NCBI GenBank assembly: GCA_018971765.1
Contig: JAGXAA010000005.1
Coordinates: forward strand, 1-23,695
DNA: 23,695 nt
Direction: 5' to 3'
Source: Patescibacteria group bacterium
Lineage (GTDB): Bacteria > Patescibacteriota > Minisyncoccia > Phycocordibacterales > GWA1-40-21
The translations under genes and the position numbers were made by a program. The notes below the pieces were generated by a model. That model was given only the letters and a program-made list of their open reading frames with translations, made no database searches and had not been told where the DNA came from. Numbering within the stretch: the first letter of the stretch is position 1; each line of letters begins with the position of its first letter. Shown here one piece after another: positions 7,645-16,008 of the stretch.

Positions 7645-8295
7645 ATGGAATCCGATAATTATTCAAACGATCAAAAATATTGGGACGGATATTGGGATGA
7701 AAACAGGAATAAAAAAACTTTTTTCAATTCTTTGGTGGCTTTCGCGCGAAAGCGATATTTCGCGAAATATTTCGCCAAATTCATCGCGAAAAATTATGAC
7801 GTTAAAAACAAAACAGTCTGCGAGATTGGAGCGGGGTCCGGTCTCACTCTGGCTTATCTGAGGGAAATGGGAGCTCTTAAATGCGTAGGCGCGGATTATT
7901 CCAAAGAGGCCGTGGATTTCGCCAAAAGTTCAAACAATGCCTGCGATTTCATTCAAGGGGACGCTTTCAATCTTTCCAATATTCCCGATAAGAATTTTGA
8001 CCTGGTCTATTCGCTCGGTTTTTTGGAGCATTACGGCAAAGATGACCAGCGCAAGCTCATAAACGAGCAAAAAAGGATAGCCAAGGAATGCGTCTTCATA
8101 GAGGTTCCTTATGATATTTTCATGTTTAGATGGCTATTCGCCGCCAATCGCAAATTGGGAAGAACCACGACTTTCAGCGATGAAGAATTATTCACCAAAA
8201 AAACTTTTGAAGATTTGGGGCTGAAAGGCGAGAGCAAGCTTATGCCCGGAGCTTTTTTTCTCACTATCGGTCATTTCGAGCGGCTTTCACAGTAA
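7645..8295 (+). CDS. Class I SAM-dependent methyltransferase
   Basis: A 216-residue protein with the SAM-binding glycine motif CEIGAGSG (Glu60-Gly66), an acidic end of strand 2 (VGADYSKEA), an acidic strand 3 end (FIQGDAFNL), and motif IV FDLVYSLGFLEHYG. The order and spacing match Methyltransf_11/25 enzymes. An aromatic-rich N-terminus (DQKYWDGYWDEN) is common in methyltransferases of this type. Substrate is unknown; its position behind polyprenyl-phosphate-sugar genes suggests a glycan. Repeat copy 2 fills most of its upstream spacer. Its last 25 bp overlap, tail to tail, the end of the FkbM methyltransferase on the other strand, so there is no room for an ordinary terminator between them. 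Confidence 0.88.
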   Translation: MESDNYSNDQKYWDGYWDENRNKKTFFNSLVAFARKRYFAKYFAKFIAKNYDVKNKTVCEIGAGSGLTLAYLREMGALKCVGADYSKEAVDFAKSSNNACDFIQGDAFNLSNIPDKNFDLVYSLGFLEHYGKDDQRKLINEQKRIAKECVFIEVPYDIFMFRWLFAANRKLGRTTTFSDEELFTKKTFEDLGLKGESKLMPGAFFLTIGHFERLSQ

Positions 8296-9197
8296 AGATC
8301 GGCATATTTTCCTTTCGGAATTCTTTCAACGAATTTTTGAAAATCCGTCACATTATTCAGACTTTTTCGCGTCTCATTGATTTCAAATATTGAATATCCC
8401 ATTCCGCTCAAAATCGAAATAAAGTCTGTCGGATTTCTGTTTAGTTTTACGATTGAATGCGGCGAGAATTCCAAAAACAATAAAGGTTTATGTTTAATCA
8501 GCGTCTTTTTCATTCCTTCAATCGCGAGAATCTCCGCGCCTTCAATGTCCATTTTTACAATATCCACTTTTTCGATTTTTCGAGAAGTTATGAAATCGTC
8601 AAGCGTCACAGATTTTACCCGAACGGAAGTTTTTAGATTTTCAGATTGAATCAGCGAATTATTTCCTTTGTTTTCGTTCGATAAGAATAATTCCATTTTG
8701 CCGTTCTTGTCGGCGATCGCCATTTCAAAAAGACTCGCATTTTTTAGATTATTTCGACTGATGTTTTTTGAAAGCAATTTGAAAAAATTCGGTTCCGGCT
8801 CGAATGCTATGACTAAGCCCCGTTCTCCCGCGCGGCGGGCGGCAATTGCGGCGTAGTATCCCAAATTGGCGCCGATGTCGATAATCGTCATACCTTGTTT
8901 TATTTTGGAGCGAAAAATATCCGATTCGTATTTTTCGTAAACGCCGAGAGCGATCGCTCCCGAAGCTACGGGATCTGATTGGTCAAGTTCCAAAAAGACG
9001 CCGTCTTCAATCTCGGTTTCTTTCGGCATTATTATTTTTAAGATTTTATTGGCGGCATTTTTTAATATTTTCGGCTTCAGTGCGGTCGCGTAAATAAATT
9101 TCGGAGAACCGGAAGGCAGGATCGATAAAAATTTGCTCAAAAACCATCTTAGAGATGATCTTGTTGAAATTGATTTTGTTCCGTTTTTATTTTTCAT
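8271..9197 (-). CDS. FkbM family methyltransferase
   Basis: About 308 residues. The domain begins with QGMTIIDIGANLGYYAAIAA (SAM-binding DIGANLG), then VIAFEPEPNFFKLL (acidic ribose contact) and VDIVKMDIEGAEILAIEGM, the FkbM landmark, with LLFLEFSPH near the end. FkbM enzymes O-methylate sugars or small molecules, and in glycan clusters usually a sugar hydroxyl. I chose ATG at 9197. A second ATG at 9212 lies five codons upstream, but a TATAAT box occupies 9204-9209 between them, so transcription probably starts at or next to 9197. The gene is divergent from the GT-C gene at 9372, with repeat copy 3 between them. If the 9212 start were used, the protein would be 313 residues. Confidence 0.88.
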   Translation of the reverse strand: MKNKNGTKSISTRSSLRWFLSKFLSILPSGSPKFIYATALKPKILKNAANKILKIIMPKETEIEDGVFLELDQSDPVASGAIALGVYEKYESDIFRSKIKQGMTIIDIGANLGYYAAIAARRAGERGLVIAFEPEPNFFKLLSKNISRNNLKNASLFEMAIADKNGKMELFLSNENKGNNSLIQSENLKTSVRVKSVTLDDFITSRKIEKVDIVKMDIEGAEILAIEGMKKTLIKHKPLLFLEFSPHSIVKLNRNPTDFISILSGMGYSIFEINETRKSLNNVTDFQKFVERIPKGKYADLYCESRSK

Positions 9198-9203
9198 AAT
9201 CGC

Positions 9204-9209
9204 ATTATA
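9204..9209 (-). promoter_or_regulatory. -10 box for the FkbM gene (probably leaderless)
   Basis: TATAAT on the minus strand ends 6 nt before ATG 9197, which puts the expected transcription start at the A of the ATG. No convincing -35 is seen; that region falls inside repeat copy 3. Confidence 0.55.
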
Positions 9210-9212
9210 CAT

Positions 9213-9319
9213 TGAATTGCGAAACGGAAAAATTCACGGTCCGGTTGAGCAAAAACACCTTGAGAAAATAAAAAGAGTTTTTGCGGCTCGAGGACCTAAA
9301 TTTTTGCATTTCGTAATTC
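9213..9319 (-). repeat. Palindromic repeat element, copy 3 (inverted, about 107 bp)
   Basis: Inverted relative to copies 1 and 2. It begins TGAATTGCGAAACGG and ends CATTTCGTAATTC. It keeps the GGTCC/GGACC stem and a perfect GCAAAAAC/GTTTTTGC stem. Its apical loop is about 3 bases longer than in the other copies. It occupies most of the divergent spacer between the FkbM gene and the GT-C gene at 9372. Confidence 0.85.
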
Positions 9320-9331
9320 GGGGTTTTTAAG

Positions 9332-9337
9332 TATAAT
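9332..9337 (+). promoter_or_regulatory. -10 box for the GT-C gene at 9372
   Basis: A perfect TATAAT lies 34 nt before ATG 9372, 12 bases beyond the right end of repeat copy 3. The -35 region, at 17 bp spacing, would be TTTCGT inside the repeat terminus, a poor match, so the assignment rests on the -10 and position. Confidence 0.45.
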
Positions 9338-9371
9338 GAGCGCGTACAAATAATATTATCATTGATGATTT

Positions 9372-11060
9372 ATGAAGATTGAAAACAAAAGACACATTCT
9401 ATTGTTATCGGCAGTCATGGCGATTTTTATCATCTTGAGAGTTTTCGGCTTGTCTATGCCTTATCATCAAGACGAGCGGAAAAATGTGTCGTCTTCATCT
9501 TCCATTTCAGACGCAGGCGCTTTTTTCGCCCACCCTCCGCTTATGCAGATGATTTTTGTCTCCGGTAATTTTATTTTTGGCAGCGATAATATGCGAGTTA
9601 TTCCGCTTTTGTTTTCCGTCGCTTCCGTCATCTTGCTGTATTTCACCGTTCGCAATCGTCTGGGAAACAAAACGGCTCTGTGGTCTGTCGCCATTTTTTC
9701 AATTTGTTTTTACGACATCCTTGGGTCGCTTTCTCCGGATGTTGACGGGGCGATCTTGCCGTTCTTCTTCATTTTGGCGGCGTATGCTTACGATAAGTTG
9801 ATGTCGTCCGGCGGGCTTTCAGCAAGATGGAAATGGCTTTCGCTCCTAGTTGCCGCTTTGCTTATCGGTTTCCTTATCAAATTAAGTTTTATTCTTGTCG
9901 TCGGGACGATATTGATTGATTATGTTTGGAGCCGCGGGAAGAAAATAGATAAAAAAGAAATTCTCACGGTGGCTGAGGGAATATTCGGATTCGGTGTTCT
10001 TTACATTGCTCTAATCTACGGCATTAAAGCCGCATATCCAGCTTTCGACATTAGCATTATGATGGGGCACGCCAAGCAATTTGCCGCAGAAGGGAGGAAT
10101 TGGACGCAAATAATCGTTCAGGGGTTGAAGGCGATGTATTATCTGTCGCCGCTTATGATCATTCCTCTTTTCTTCACAAACAAAGACATTTTCAAAAAAA
10201 CAAGAGTGTTTTTCACATATTTTATTTTAGGATTTATTTTTTATTTCATCCTATTTGATTTTTCAAGAGGCGCTTTGGACAAATATCTGATGTTTTCAAT
10301 CGCCCCTCTTTCCGTGATTTGCGGGGCGATTTTGTCGGACATTTTCATTCGTTTGGATTCGGTGAATAAAAAACAAATGATAAAGTTTGCCGTTTTTGGA
10401 GTCGTTCTGTCTTCCGCGCTTCTGGCGTTAAACTTTATAAATCATTCCACTCCTTCCCTGTATCCGAAGACGGAATGGTTCGGCAAGGTTGTTCATTTGA
10501 GATGGAACATTTTAAATCCTTTCAACGGCGGTTCGGGCCCTTTGGGATTCTATGTCTCTTTTCTGTTTATAGCTATTTCGTTTATTGTCTCCGTTGCTCT
10601 GGGAATTATCGGGCTGGTAAAAAAAGAATGGAAGATGGGAATATCCGTCATTCTGATAATACTCGGCACTTCTTACAATCTGGTTTTTGCTGAAGAATTT
10701 TTGTTCGGGAAAATAAACGGCAGCGCGCCGAAGGTCTTGCGGGAGGCAGTGTCTTTTATCGGCAATTCACCTCAAATAAAAAATATTCTCACCTATAATG
10801 ACATCGGTTCTTATGAACTTTCAAAAATAAAAAAATATGCAGGCAGAATATACGCCACTCCGGAATTTGAGGACGGATACAGAAAGAAATTCGAGGAACA
10901 CATCGCGAATGGGGGAAACTTCTTGGTCGTGGATATTCCGCATATCAATCCGAAGAGTTTTTACGGCGAATTTTTTGCGAAATGCAAGACGGAATTTGAA
11001 GCCCGCGACAAGAAAATAGAAGCGAAAGTTTACAGTTGCAAAGATGATTTGGCAAAGTGA
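9372..11060 (+). CDS. GT-C membrane glycosyltransferase (ArnT/PMT-like)
   Basis: A 562-residue polytopic membrane protein. The first extracytoplasmic loop carries YHQDER (Asp34-Glu35, the catalytic acidic position) and FFAHPPLMQM (His54-Leu57). The pairing DE then HPPL is typical of the ArnT and PMT branches of GT-C. About eleven hydrophobic segments follow, then a soluble C-terminal domain of about 120 residues (from roughly 440) rich in charged residues. It would move a sugar from a polyprenyl-phosphate donor to an acceptor on the outer side of the membrane. It stands alone: divergent from FkbM, and convergent with recG 68 bp away. Protein or glycan acceptor cannot be told apart from sequence. 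Confidence 0.82.
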   Translation: MKIENKRHILLLSAVMAIFIILRVFGLSMPYHQDERKNVSSSSSISDAGAFFAHPPLMQMIFVSGNFIFGSDNMRVIPLLFSVASVILLYFTVRNRLGNKTALWSVAIFSICFYDILGSLSPDVDGAILPFFFILAAYAYDKLMSSGGLSARWKWLSLLVAALLIGFLIKLSFILVVGTILIDYVWSRGKKIDKKEILTVAEGIFGFGVLYIALIYGIKAAYPAFDISIMMGHAKQFAAEGRNWTQIIVQGLKAMYYLSPLMIIPLFFTNKDIFKKTRVFFTYFILGFIFYFILFDFSRGALDKYLMFSIAPLSVICGAILSDIFIRLDSVNKKQMIKFAVFGVVLSSALLALNFINHSTPSLYPKTEWFGKVVHLRWNILNPFNGGSGPLGFYVSFLFIAISFIVSVALGIIGLVKKEWKMGISVILIILGTSYNLVFAEEFLFGKINGSAPKVLREAVSFIGNSPQIKNILTYNDIGSYELSKIKKYAGRIYATPEFEDGYRKKFEEHIANGGNFLVVDIPHINPKSFYGEFFAKCKTEFEARDKKIEAKVYSCKDDLAK

Positions 11061-11128
11061 TTTTTTAAAAAACCCGCAATTTGCCATCCGCTCCTTGCAA
11101 CCTCCCGCAAATGGCACCATCACTCAAA

Positions 11129-13288
11129 TCACTCAAAATGAATCGCTTCGGATTGGCGATGAGACAGTTTTTGCCGGAGGAGGGGGTAGGCGGTTAGGGA
11201 GAAATCTTTTTCAATCAGATTTTTGGCTTCGGCGCGGGCGGCTTCCACCATTTTGATATTTTTTATCGCTTCCATACCGATGTCCGAGATGCCCCACTGC
11301 TTTTGTCCGTAAAGCTCCCCCGTCCCGCGGAATTTTAGGTCATATTCCGCGAGCTCAAAACCGTTTTTCGCTTCTTTGAGCGCCTTTAGCCGATTCAATG
11401 TTTTGTCGGTTTTTGTGTCGGCGAAAACGAAACAATACGCTTGATGATTGCTTCTGATGACTCGACCGCGGAGTTGATGAAGCTGGGACAAACCGAATCT
11501 CTCGGCGCCTTCTATTATTATGACTGTTGCGTTCGTCACATTGACGCCGACTTCCACAACCGAAGTCGCGACAAGGATGTCAATCTTTTTATCCTTAAAA
11601 TCATTCATAACTTTTTCTTTTTCTGACGGTTTCATCTTGCCGTGAAGGATGGAAATTTCATATTCGGGAAAGACTTCTTTTTTCAACCGCTTGGCTTCTT
11701 CTTTGACTGATTTGGCGAGAAGCGCCATTTCCATAGACGGGTCAGGCTCGTCAATTCTCGGGCATATCACGTAAGCTTGTCTTCCATTCTTCAGCTCTTC
11801 TCTGATTTTTTCATAAGTCATTTCGCGGGCGTTGGGCAAAACGATTTCCGTGATTATTTTTTTCCTGCCCTCGGGCATTTCATCAAGAAGAGTCAAATCC
11901 AAGTCGCCGTATATCGTGAGGGCGAGCGTGCGGGGGATGGGAGTCGCCGTCATTGACAATAGATGCGGAGCAAGCGCGCTTTTCTTCGCTAGCTTCTGTC
12001 TTTGCGCCGTGCCGAAGCGATGCTGTTCGTCTATTATTACGAGAGCTAGATTCTTGAAATTAACCGTCTTTTGTATTAGGGCGTGAGTGCCGATAAGTAT
12101 GGGAATTTCTCCATTGGCCACCCATTTAAGGAGCTGAGTTCTTGAAATGTCGGTCCAGCCGAGCGGATTGACTTTTGACGGAAATTTTCTGCATCCGCTT
12201 CCGGTGATAAGTCCAACACTGATGTTCAAATAAGAAAAATATTTTATGAAAGATTCAAAATGCTGAGCGGCAAGAATCTCGGTCGGCGCCATATAGGCGG
12301 TCTGAAGATTGCCGAAACTCTGTCCATTAGGGCGGGTGGTCGCGGCGGCGTATACCGCGACCGCCGCGACGGCGGTCTTTCCCGACCCGACATCACCCTC
12401 AAGCAGGCGCGACATCGCGCGGCCTTTTTTGAAATCGGCGAGAATGTCCGAGATCGCTTTTCTTTGGGCGTTTGTCGCTTTAAAAGGGAATTTGCCGATA
12501 AAATTTTCCAAATCTTTTTCGCTCTTGTCTATGACAGCCGAGGGATTTTTCTCATATTCAATTTTTTCTTTCTGTTTTTCAAGCTGGATGAAAAATATTT
12601 CCTCAAAGGCGAATCGTTTTCTTGCCGCTTCCGCGTCTTTTTTTCTGCGCGGCGAATGAATCCAGATGACGGCGGTTTTCAAAGACGGCAAGTTATATTT
12701 CTTGAGTATGTCTTCGGGAATCGGATCAATCATTTCATCAAGAATTCCCGAGCTGAACGCCTTTTGTATCTTGTGAAAAAGCCAATTGGAAGTGATGCCT
12801 TTGCTTTCCGCATAGACTGGATAGAGAGTGTAATTTTCTCCTCTTTCGCCAAAAAGAGAATCGCCAACGCCAATCGGCAATTTTGACACCGTCTCAATTT
12901 TTGGATTGCTCAAATAAAGCTCGCCTTTTCTTTCCGAAACTTTGCCTTCGGCTTTGATGAAAGCTCCTTCGCCGATTATTTTGGCAATATACGGCTGATG
13001 AAACCAGACTGCTTTTATCTTTCCAGTTTCATCTTCTATAAAAGCCTCCGCCATAGGTATTTTTTTCCTAAACGCTTTGCTTGTTTTGAGTCCGCTTATT
13101 TTTCCGAAAATCGCGGCATTCTCTCCGCCTTCGAGCGAGCCGATATTTTTCACGCTGGAGGTGTCGCCGTATCGGACAGGGAAATGATAGAGCAAATCTT
13201 TGACGGTTTTAATTTTAAGTTTGCGAAGCGCCGCCTTCTGAATTTCGGCAAGGCGGAAATTTTCTTCAATTAGAGAATTTAATTTCAA
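11129..13288 (-). CDS. recG: ATP-dependent DNA helicase RecG
   Basis: About 719 residues, full length (the E. coli enzyme has 693). RecG remodels stalled forks and Holliday junctions. An N-terminal wedge/OB domain (DLLYHFPVRYGDTSSV, then FGKISGLKT) precedes the two helicase lobes: Walker A GDVGSGKT (about 298-305), DEQH box (about 422-425), motif III MTATPIPRTLA, motif V VATSVVEVGVNV, and RGTGELYGQKQWG near the end. Two short insertions lie after motif I (around 320-330) and before GTHAL (around 370-380). Motif VI reads QLRGRVIRSN, where RVGRG is usual; both key arginines remain. The start is TTG at 13288, 13 bp after the PfkB gene; no ATG lies nearby, and the length to LLYHFP fits the family. 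Confidence 0.96.
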   Translation of the reverse strand: MKLNSLIEENFRLAEIQKAALRKLKIKTVKDLLYHFPVRYGDTSSVKNIGSLEGGENAAIFGKISGLKTSKAFRKKIPMAEAFIEDETGKIKAVWFHQPYIAKIIGEGAFIKAEGKVSERKGELYLSNPKIETVSKLPIGVGDSLFGERGENYTLYPVYAESKGITSNWLFHKIQKAFSSGILDEMIDPIPEDILKKYNLPSLKTAVIWIHSPRRKKDAEAARKRFAFEEIFFIQLEKQKEKIEYEKNPSAVIDKSEKDLENFIGKFPFKATNAQRKAISDILADFKKGRAMSRLLEGDVGSGKTAVAAVAVYAAATTRPNGQSFGNLQTAYMAPTEILAAQHFESFIKYFSYLNISVGLITGSGCRKFPSKVNPLGWTDISRTQLLKWVANGEIPILIGTHALIQKTVNFKNLALVIIDEQHRFGTAQRQKLAKKSALAPHLLSMTATPIPRTLALTIYGDLDLTLLDEMPEGRKKIITEIVLPNAREMTYEKIREELKNGRQAYVICPRIDEPDPSMEMALLAKSVKEEAKRLKKEVFPEYEISILHGKMKPSEKEKVMNDFKDKKIDILVATSVVEVGVNVTNATVIIIEGAERFGLSQLHQLRGRVIRSNHQAYCFVFADTKTDKTLNRLKALKEAKNGFELAEYDLKFRGTGELYGQKQWGISDIGMEAIKNIKMVEAARAEAKNLIEKDFSLTAYPLLRQKLSHRQSEAIHFE

Positions 13289-13301
13289 TTTATTGGCAAT
13301 A

Positions 13302-14300
13302 TTAGATTTTGCTCGGTTTGTAGTTCGAGGGCGCGTTTTTCAGATACCCTTCCATTTCTTGCAAAGTGAGCAGTCCCGCTTGCGCGCCGATTTTCTGGAC
13401 AACCGACATTGAATTTACGGGAGCCATCATCAGAGCTTCCTCGATAGTTTTGCCCATCGCCAAGGCGGCGACAAAAGTGGAAGAGAAAGCGTCGCCCGCG
13501 CCGGTGCGCTCGAACGGCGGCCTCGGGTCGGGATAGAGCGGCATAAACCAAACATTTTCCCCGTCATAAGTATGCGCGCCCTTCCTGCCGTCGGTGATAA
13601 CGGTTATTTTTGGACCGAGGTCCGCAATCATTTTGGCGAGTTCAACCGGATTTTCTTCTTTAGTATTCAAAATCCTCTGCGCTTCCTGCAGATTGCAGAT
13701 GAAAACTTTCGTCAGTTTGTAAATTTCCGACAATTTTTCCGCGCCAAATTTCATCTGGAAAGTGCCTGGCTGGAATGCCAGATTTATTTCCTGATTTTTT
13801 TTCAAATACGCGGTTATTTCAAAATGAAAAGGCAGAGAATTTTCGCCAAGCGACGACAAGTAAATCCATTTCGGCGAGCCAATGTTCGGCAGAGAGTAAT
13901 CAAACTTTTCGTGCTTTATGAGAATGGTCCGATCGTCTTCATACCACAGCACATAATGATAATTTGTTTTTTTGTCTTTATGGATTTTTATAAATTTCGC
14001 GCAAACGTTATTCGCCCTAAAAGCGCCGAGGCAATCTTTGCCGTTTTGGTCATTGCCAATATTGCCGACAAAAGCGGATTTGAGTCCGAGCCGCGCCGCC
14101 GCGACGGCGGCATTAGCGCTATTGCCCACGGCCGGCACCACTGTCACCGACTCGTAAGGAATTTTATTCCCGTAATCCAAACATAGCTGACAATTATTTT
14201 TGTTGATGCCGCAATTAACCGACGCTTCTTTGATTCTTATGAAAGCGTCTATCGTCGCGTCGCCGATGGCGATAAAATCGAAATTATTTTTAAAAAACAT
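13302..14300 (-). CDS. PfkB family carbohydrate kinase
   Basis: A 332-residue ribokinase-fold sugar or nucleoside kinase. The N-terminal motif is VVPAVGNSANAAVAAARLG (about 54-72), the glycine-asparagine substrate-binding segment of PfkB proteins. The C-terminal signature is RTGAGDAFSSTF, with GAGD at 267-270: Asp270 is the catalytic base and the glycines form the anion hole. An unusual insert at 29-47 carries Cys30, Cys37 and Cys40 (NCQLC), which are not part of the standard kinase fold and could bind a metal. It is upstream of recG with 13 bp between, so they are probably co-transcribed. An extended -10 lies 9 nt before the ATG. Substrate is not deducible. Confidence 0.9.
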   Translation of the reverse strand: MFFKNNFDFIAIGDATIDAFIRIKEASVNCGINKNNCQLCLDYGNKIPYESVTVVPAVGNSANAAVAAARLGLKSAFVGNIGNDQNGKDCLGAFRANNVCAKFIKIHKDKKTNYHYVLWYEDDRTILIKHEKFDYSLPNIGSPKWIYLSSLGENSLPFHFEITAYLKKNQEINLAFQPGTFQMKFGAEKLSEIYKLTKVFICNLQEAQRILNTKEENPVELAKMIADLGPKITVITDGRKGAHTYDGENVWFMPLYPDPRPPFERTGAGDAFSSTFVAALAMGKTIEEALMMAPVNSMSVVQKIGAQAGLLTLQEMEGYLKNAPSNYKPSKI

Positions 14301-14492
14301 AATGCTCCCATTTTATCAGTTGCGTTTTTTTCCGAAACATTGACAAATCGTTCATAAAATGCCTGTATTTAAAACAGAAATCAAAACATAGGATTTTAGC
14401 ACAGGAATCTTCACGTTTTAATCCTCAATTCCCCGTCGGCTTGCTGAAGGGTTCTTAATTAAATGGACAATTCTGCTTACTGAAGAATCGAG
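14301..14492. other. Intergenic spacer between PfkB and PMT genes
   Basis: 192 bp without a gene. Apart from the PfkB -10, I see only a 6-bp inverted pair (AGGATT 14390-14395 and AATCCT 14420-14425) and a loose direct repeat GCTTgCTGAAG/GCTTaCTGAAG around 14440-14485. Neither looks like a standard terminator. Confidence 0.4.
14310..14315 (-). promoter_or_regulatory. Extended -10 promoter for the PfkB-recG operon
   Basis: On the minus strand, TGaTAAAAT (extended -10) ends 9 nt before ATG 14300, so the mRNA would have a leader of only about 3 nt. No good -35 is seen, which an extended -10 can tolerate. Confidence 0.5.
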
Positions 14493-15980
14493 CTAGTTAA
14501 TCGCCTTTAATTTCCAGAAATCAAACCAGATTCTTTTATTGAACTCTTTCGTCGTCAAGGGCTTGTAATAGGTGAGCGGACTGTAAAATTGATAAGAAGC
14601 TATTATTAAGATAAGGAACGCGAGCGCGAGCGCGTAAACGGTTTTTTTATTTTTGATCAGATATTCGGCGAAGATGTATTGAAAAACGAGGAAAAGCAAT
14701 ATGAAAGAAAAAATAAGCGGAATGAAATAATGATACAAATACATCACTCGCGTTATTCTGAGCATTGCCGCCATATAACTCCCGTACATAACGGCAAACG
14801 AAACTATCAGATAAAACAGTCTTTTGTTTTTTATTTCAAGATTATAGACGAATTTTGAAGCGATCAGTATTATCGCAAGGATGACGGCCAAGAGAGACAA
14901 AAGCCAGATGGTAGGGTTGCTTTGGAGATAAAGATAACGGATGCCGCCGCCGCTTTTCTCCCATCGGTAATTGATGCTTTTGTCTCCGACCGGCCAGACC
15001 AGAGGATGACTGCCGTTTTCATCCGGTTTGCACACGTCAAGTTTGGGTACGCCGTTGTTGTAATTCGCCATATACTTGAGATTGTCGCGGAGCATCGTGA
15101 AAAAATTTAGAGGGTTCGCCGCGCCGCCGTTCGCGATTATATTTTTATACTCTTCGGACGCGCTATAAAATTTATCATTCGCGACATTCTTTCCCAAAGA
15201 AAAATGGATGTACCAGACGGGGAAAAATACGGCTGATATTCCAACAACTGTCAAAATCGATTTTACGAAAAAATTTTTAAACAATGCAGAAATATTTTTT
15301 CTATACTCTTTAAATTCATTTCTGTAATCGTAGGCGAATAAAAACAAAAAAAGAAGAAAAGTTATCGCGCCAGTGGCCTTGACCATAACGGATAATCCGA
15401 CAAGAAGTCCCAAAACAAAGTAGGACATATTCTTTATCTTGTCTTTTTTGCTTATGAGATAGCTCCAATACAGTATTGCGAGAAGGATGAAGAAAAGATG
15501 GCTCCCTTCAAGCATCGCGCTTCTCGAATGGACGATAAGAGCGTTATCGAAGACATAGAGAGAAGTGAAAATCGCCGAAAGATGCGGATTTTTAGAAAGA
15601 AAATACAAAATGAAGAAAAAGACCAAGGCTGACATCCACGCAAAAAGGGTAGGAAAGAATCTGACGCCCGCGAAAGAATAGCCTTGAGGAAAATCTTTTA
15701 TGTAATCAGTCTCGGTGAATTTATGAATACCTAGATTTTTATTGGGCTGAATAACATATTCTCCAAGAGCTATGAAGAGCTTGCCGAGCGGCGGATGCGG
15801 TTCCATAAACATCACTCCGTCAAGATATTTCTGGGCGGACGCTATGTGGTAATTCTCATCCCAAAAAACGGCGGGAGGATAATTGTATTTTACGAAATAA
15901 GTGAAGAAGGAGACTATCAGAACGGCAATCGCGTAAATTGCCAATATTTTTTTTGCGCCTTCATTTTTAATTGAATTCAT
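14493..15980 (-). CDS. PMT-type protein O-mannosyltransferase-like GT-C enzyme (GT39)
   Basis: A 495-residue protein with about eleven hydrophobic segments. Loop 1 contains VFWDENYHIASAQKYLDGV (Asp41-Glu42, the catalytic acidic pair) and PHPPLGKLFIALGEY (62-67 HPPLGK), the two hallmarks of PMT enzymes. Later SRSAMLEGSHLFF and YRWEKSGGGIRYLYLQSNP also match the PMT architecture. PMTs transfer mannose from polyprenyl-phosphate-mannose to Ser or Thr of exported proteins on the outer face. It lies 28 bp downstream of a GtrB-like GT2 that would make a polyprenyl-phosphate sugar. Of the membrane glycosyltransferases in the window this is the clearest family assignment. Real acceptor proteins are unknown. 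Confidence 0.88.
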   Translation of the reverse strand: MNSIKNEGAKKILAIYAIAVLIVSFFTYFVKYNYPPAVFWDENYHIASAQKYLDGVMFMEPHPPLGKLFIALGEYVIQPNKNLGIHKFTETDYIKDFPQGYSFAGVRFFPTLFAWMSALVFFFILYFLSKNPHLSAIFTSLYVFDNALIVHSRSAMLEGSHLFFILLAILYWSYLISKKDKIKNMSYFVLGLLVGLSVMVKATGAITFLLFLFLFAYDYRNEFKEYRKNISALFKNFFVKSILTVVGISAVFFPVWYIHFSLGKNVANDKFYSASEEYKNIIANGGAANPLNFFTMLRDNLKYMANYNNGVPKLDVCKPDENGSHPLVWPVGDKSINYRWEKSGGGIRYLYLQSNPTIWLLSLLAVILAIILIASKFVYNLEIKNKRLFYLIVSFAVMYGSYMAAMLRITRVMYLYHYFIPLIFSFILLFLVFQYIFAEYLIKNKKTVYALALAFLILIIASYQFYSPLTYYKPLTTKEFNKRIWFDFWKLKAIN

Positions 15981-16008
15981 AATTTTTTTAGATTTGCCTT
16001 AAGATTTT

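Noticed and set aside
12260..12886. 208-residue open frame on the plus strand inside recG
   Set aside because: It lies antisense to the conserved RecG helicase core, has no promoter or domain, and shows Arg- and Phe-rich composition typical of shadow frames.
14340..14375. TTGACA at 14340-14345 as a plus-strand promoter
   Set aside because: No -10 at proper spacing, and no plus-strand gene follows within 2.5 kb.
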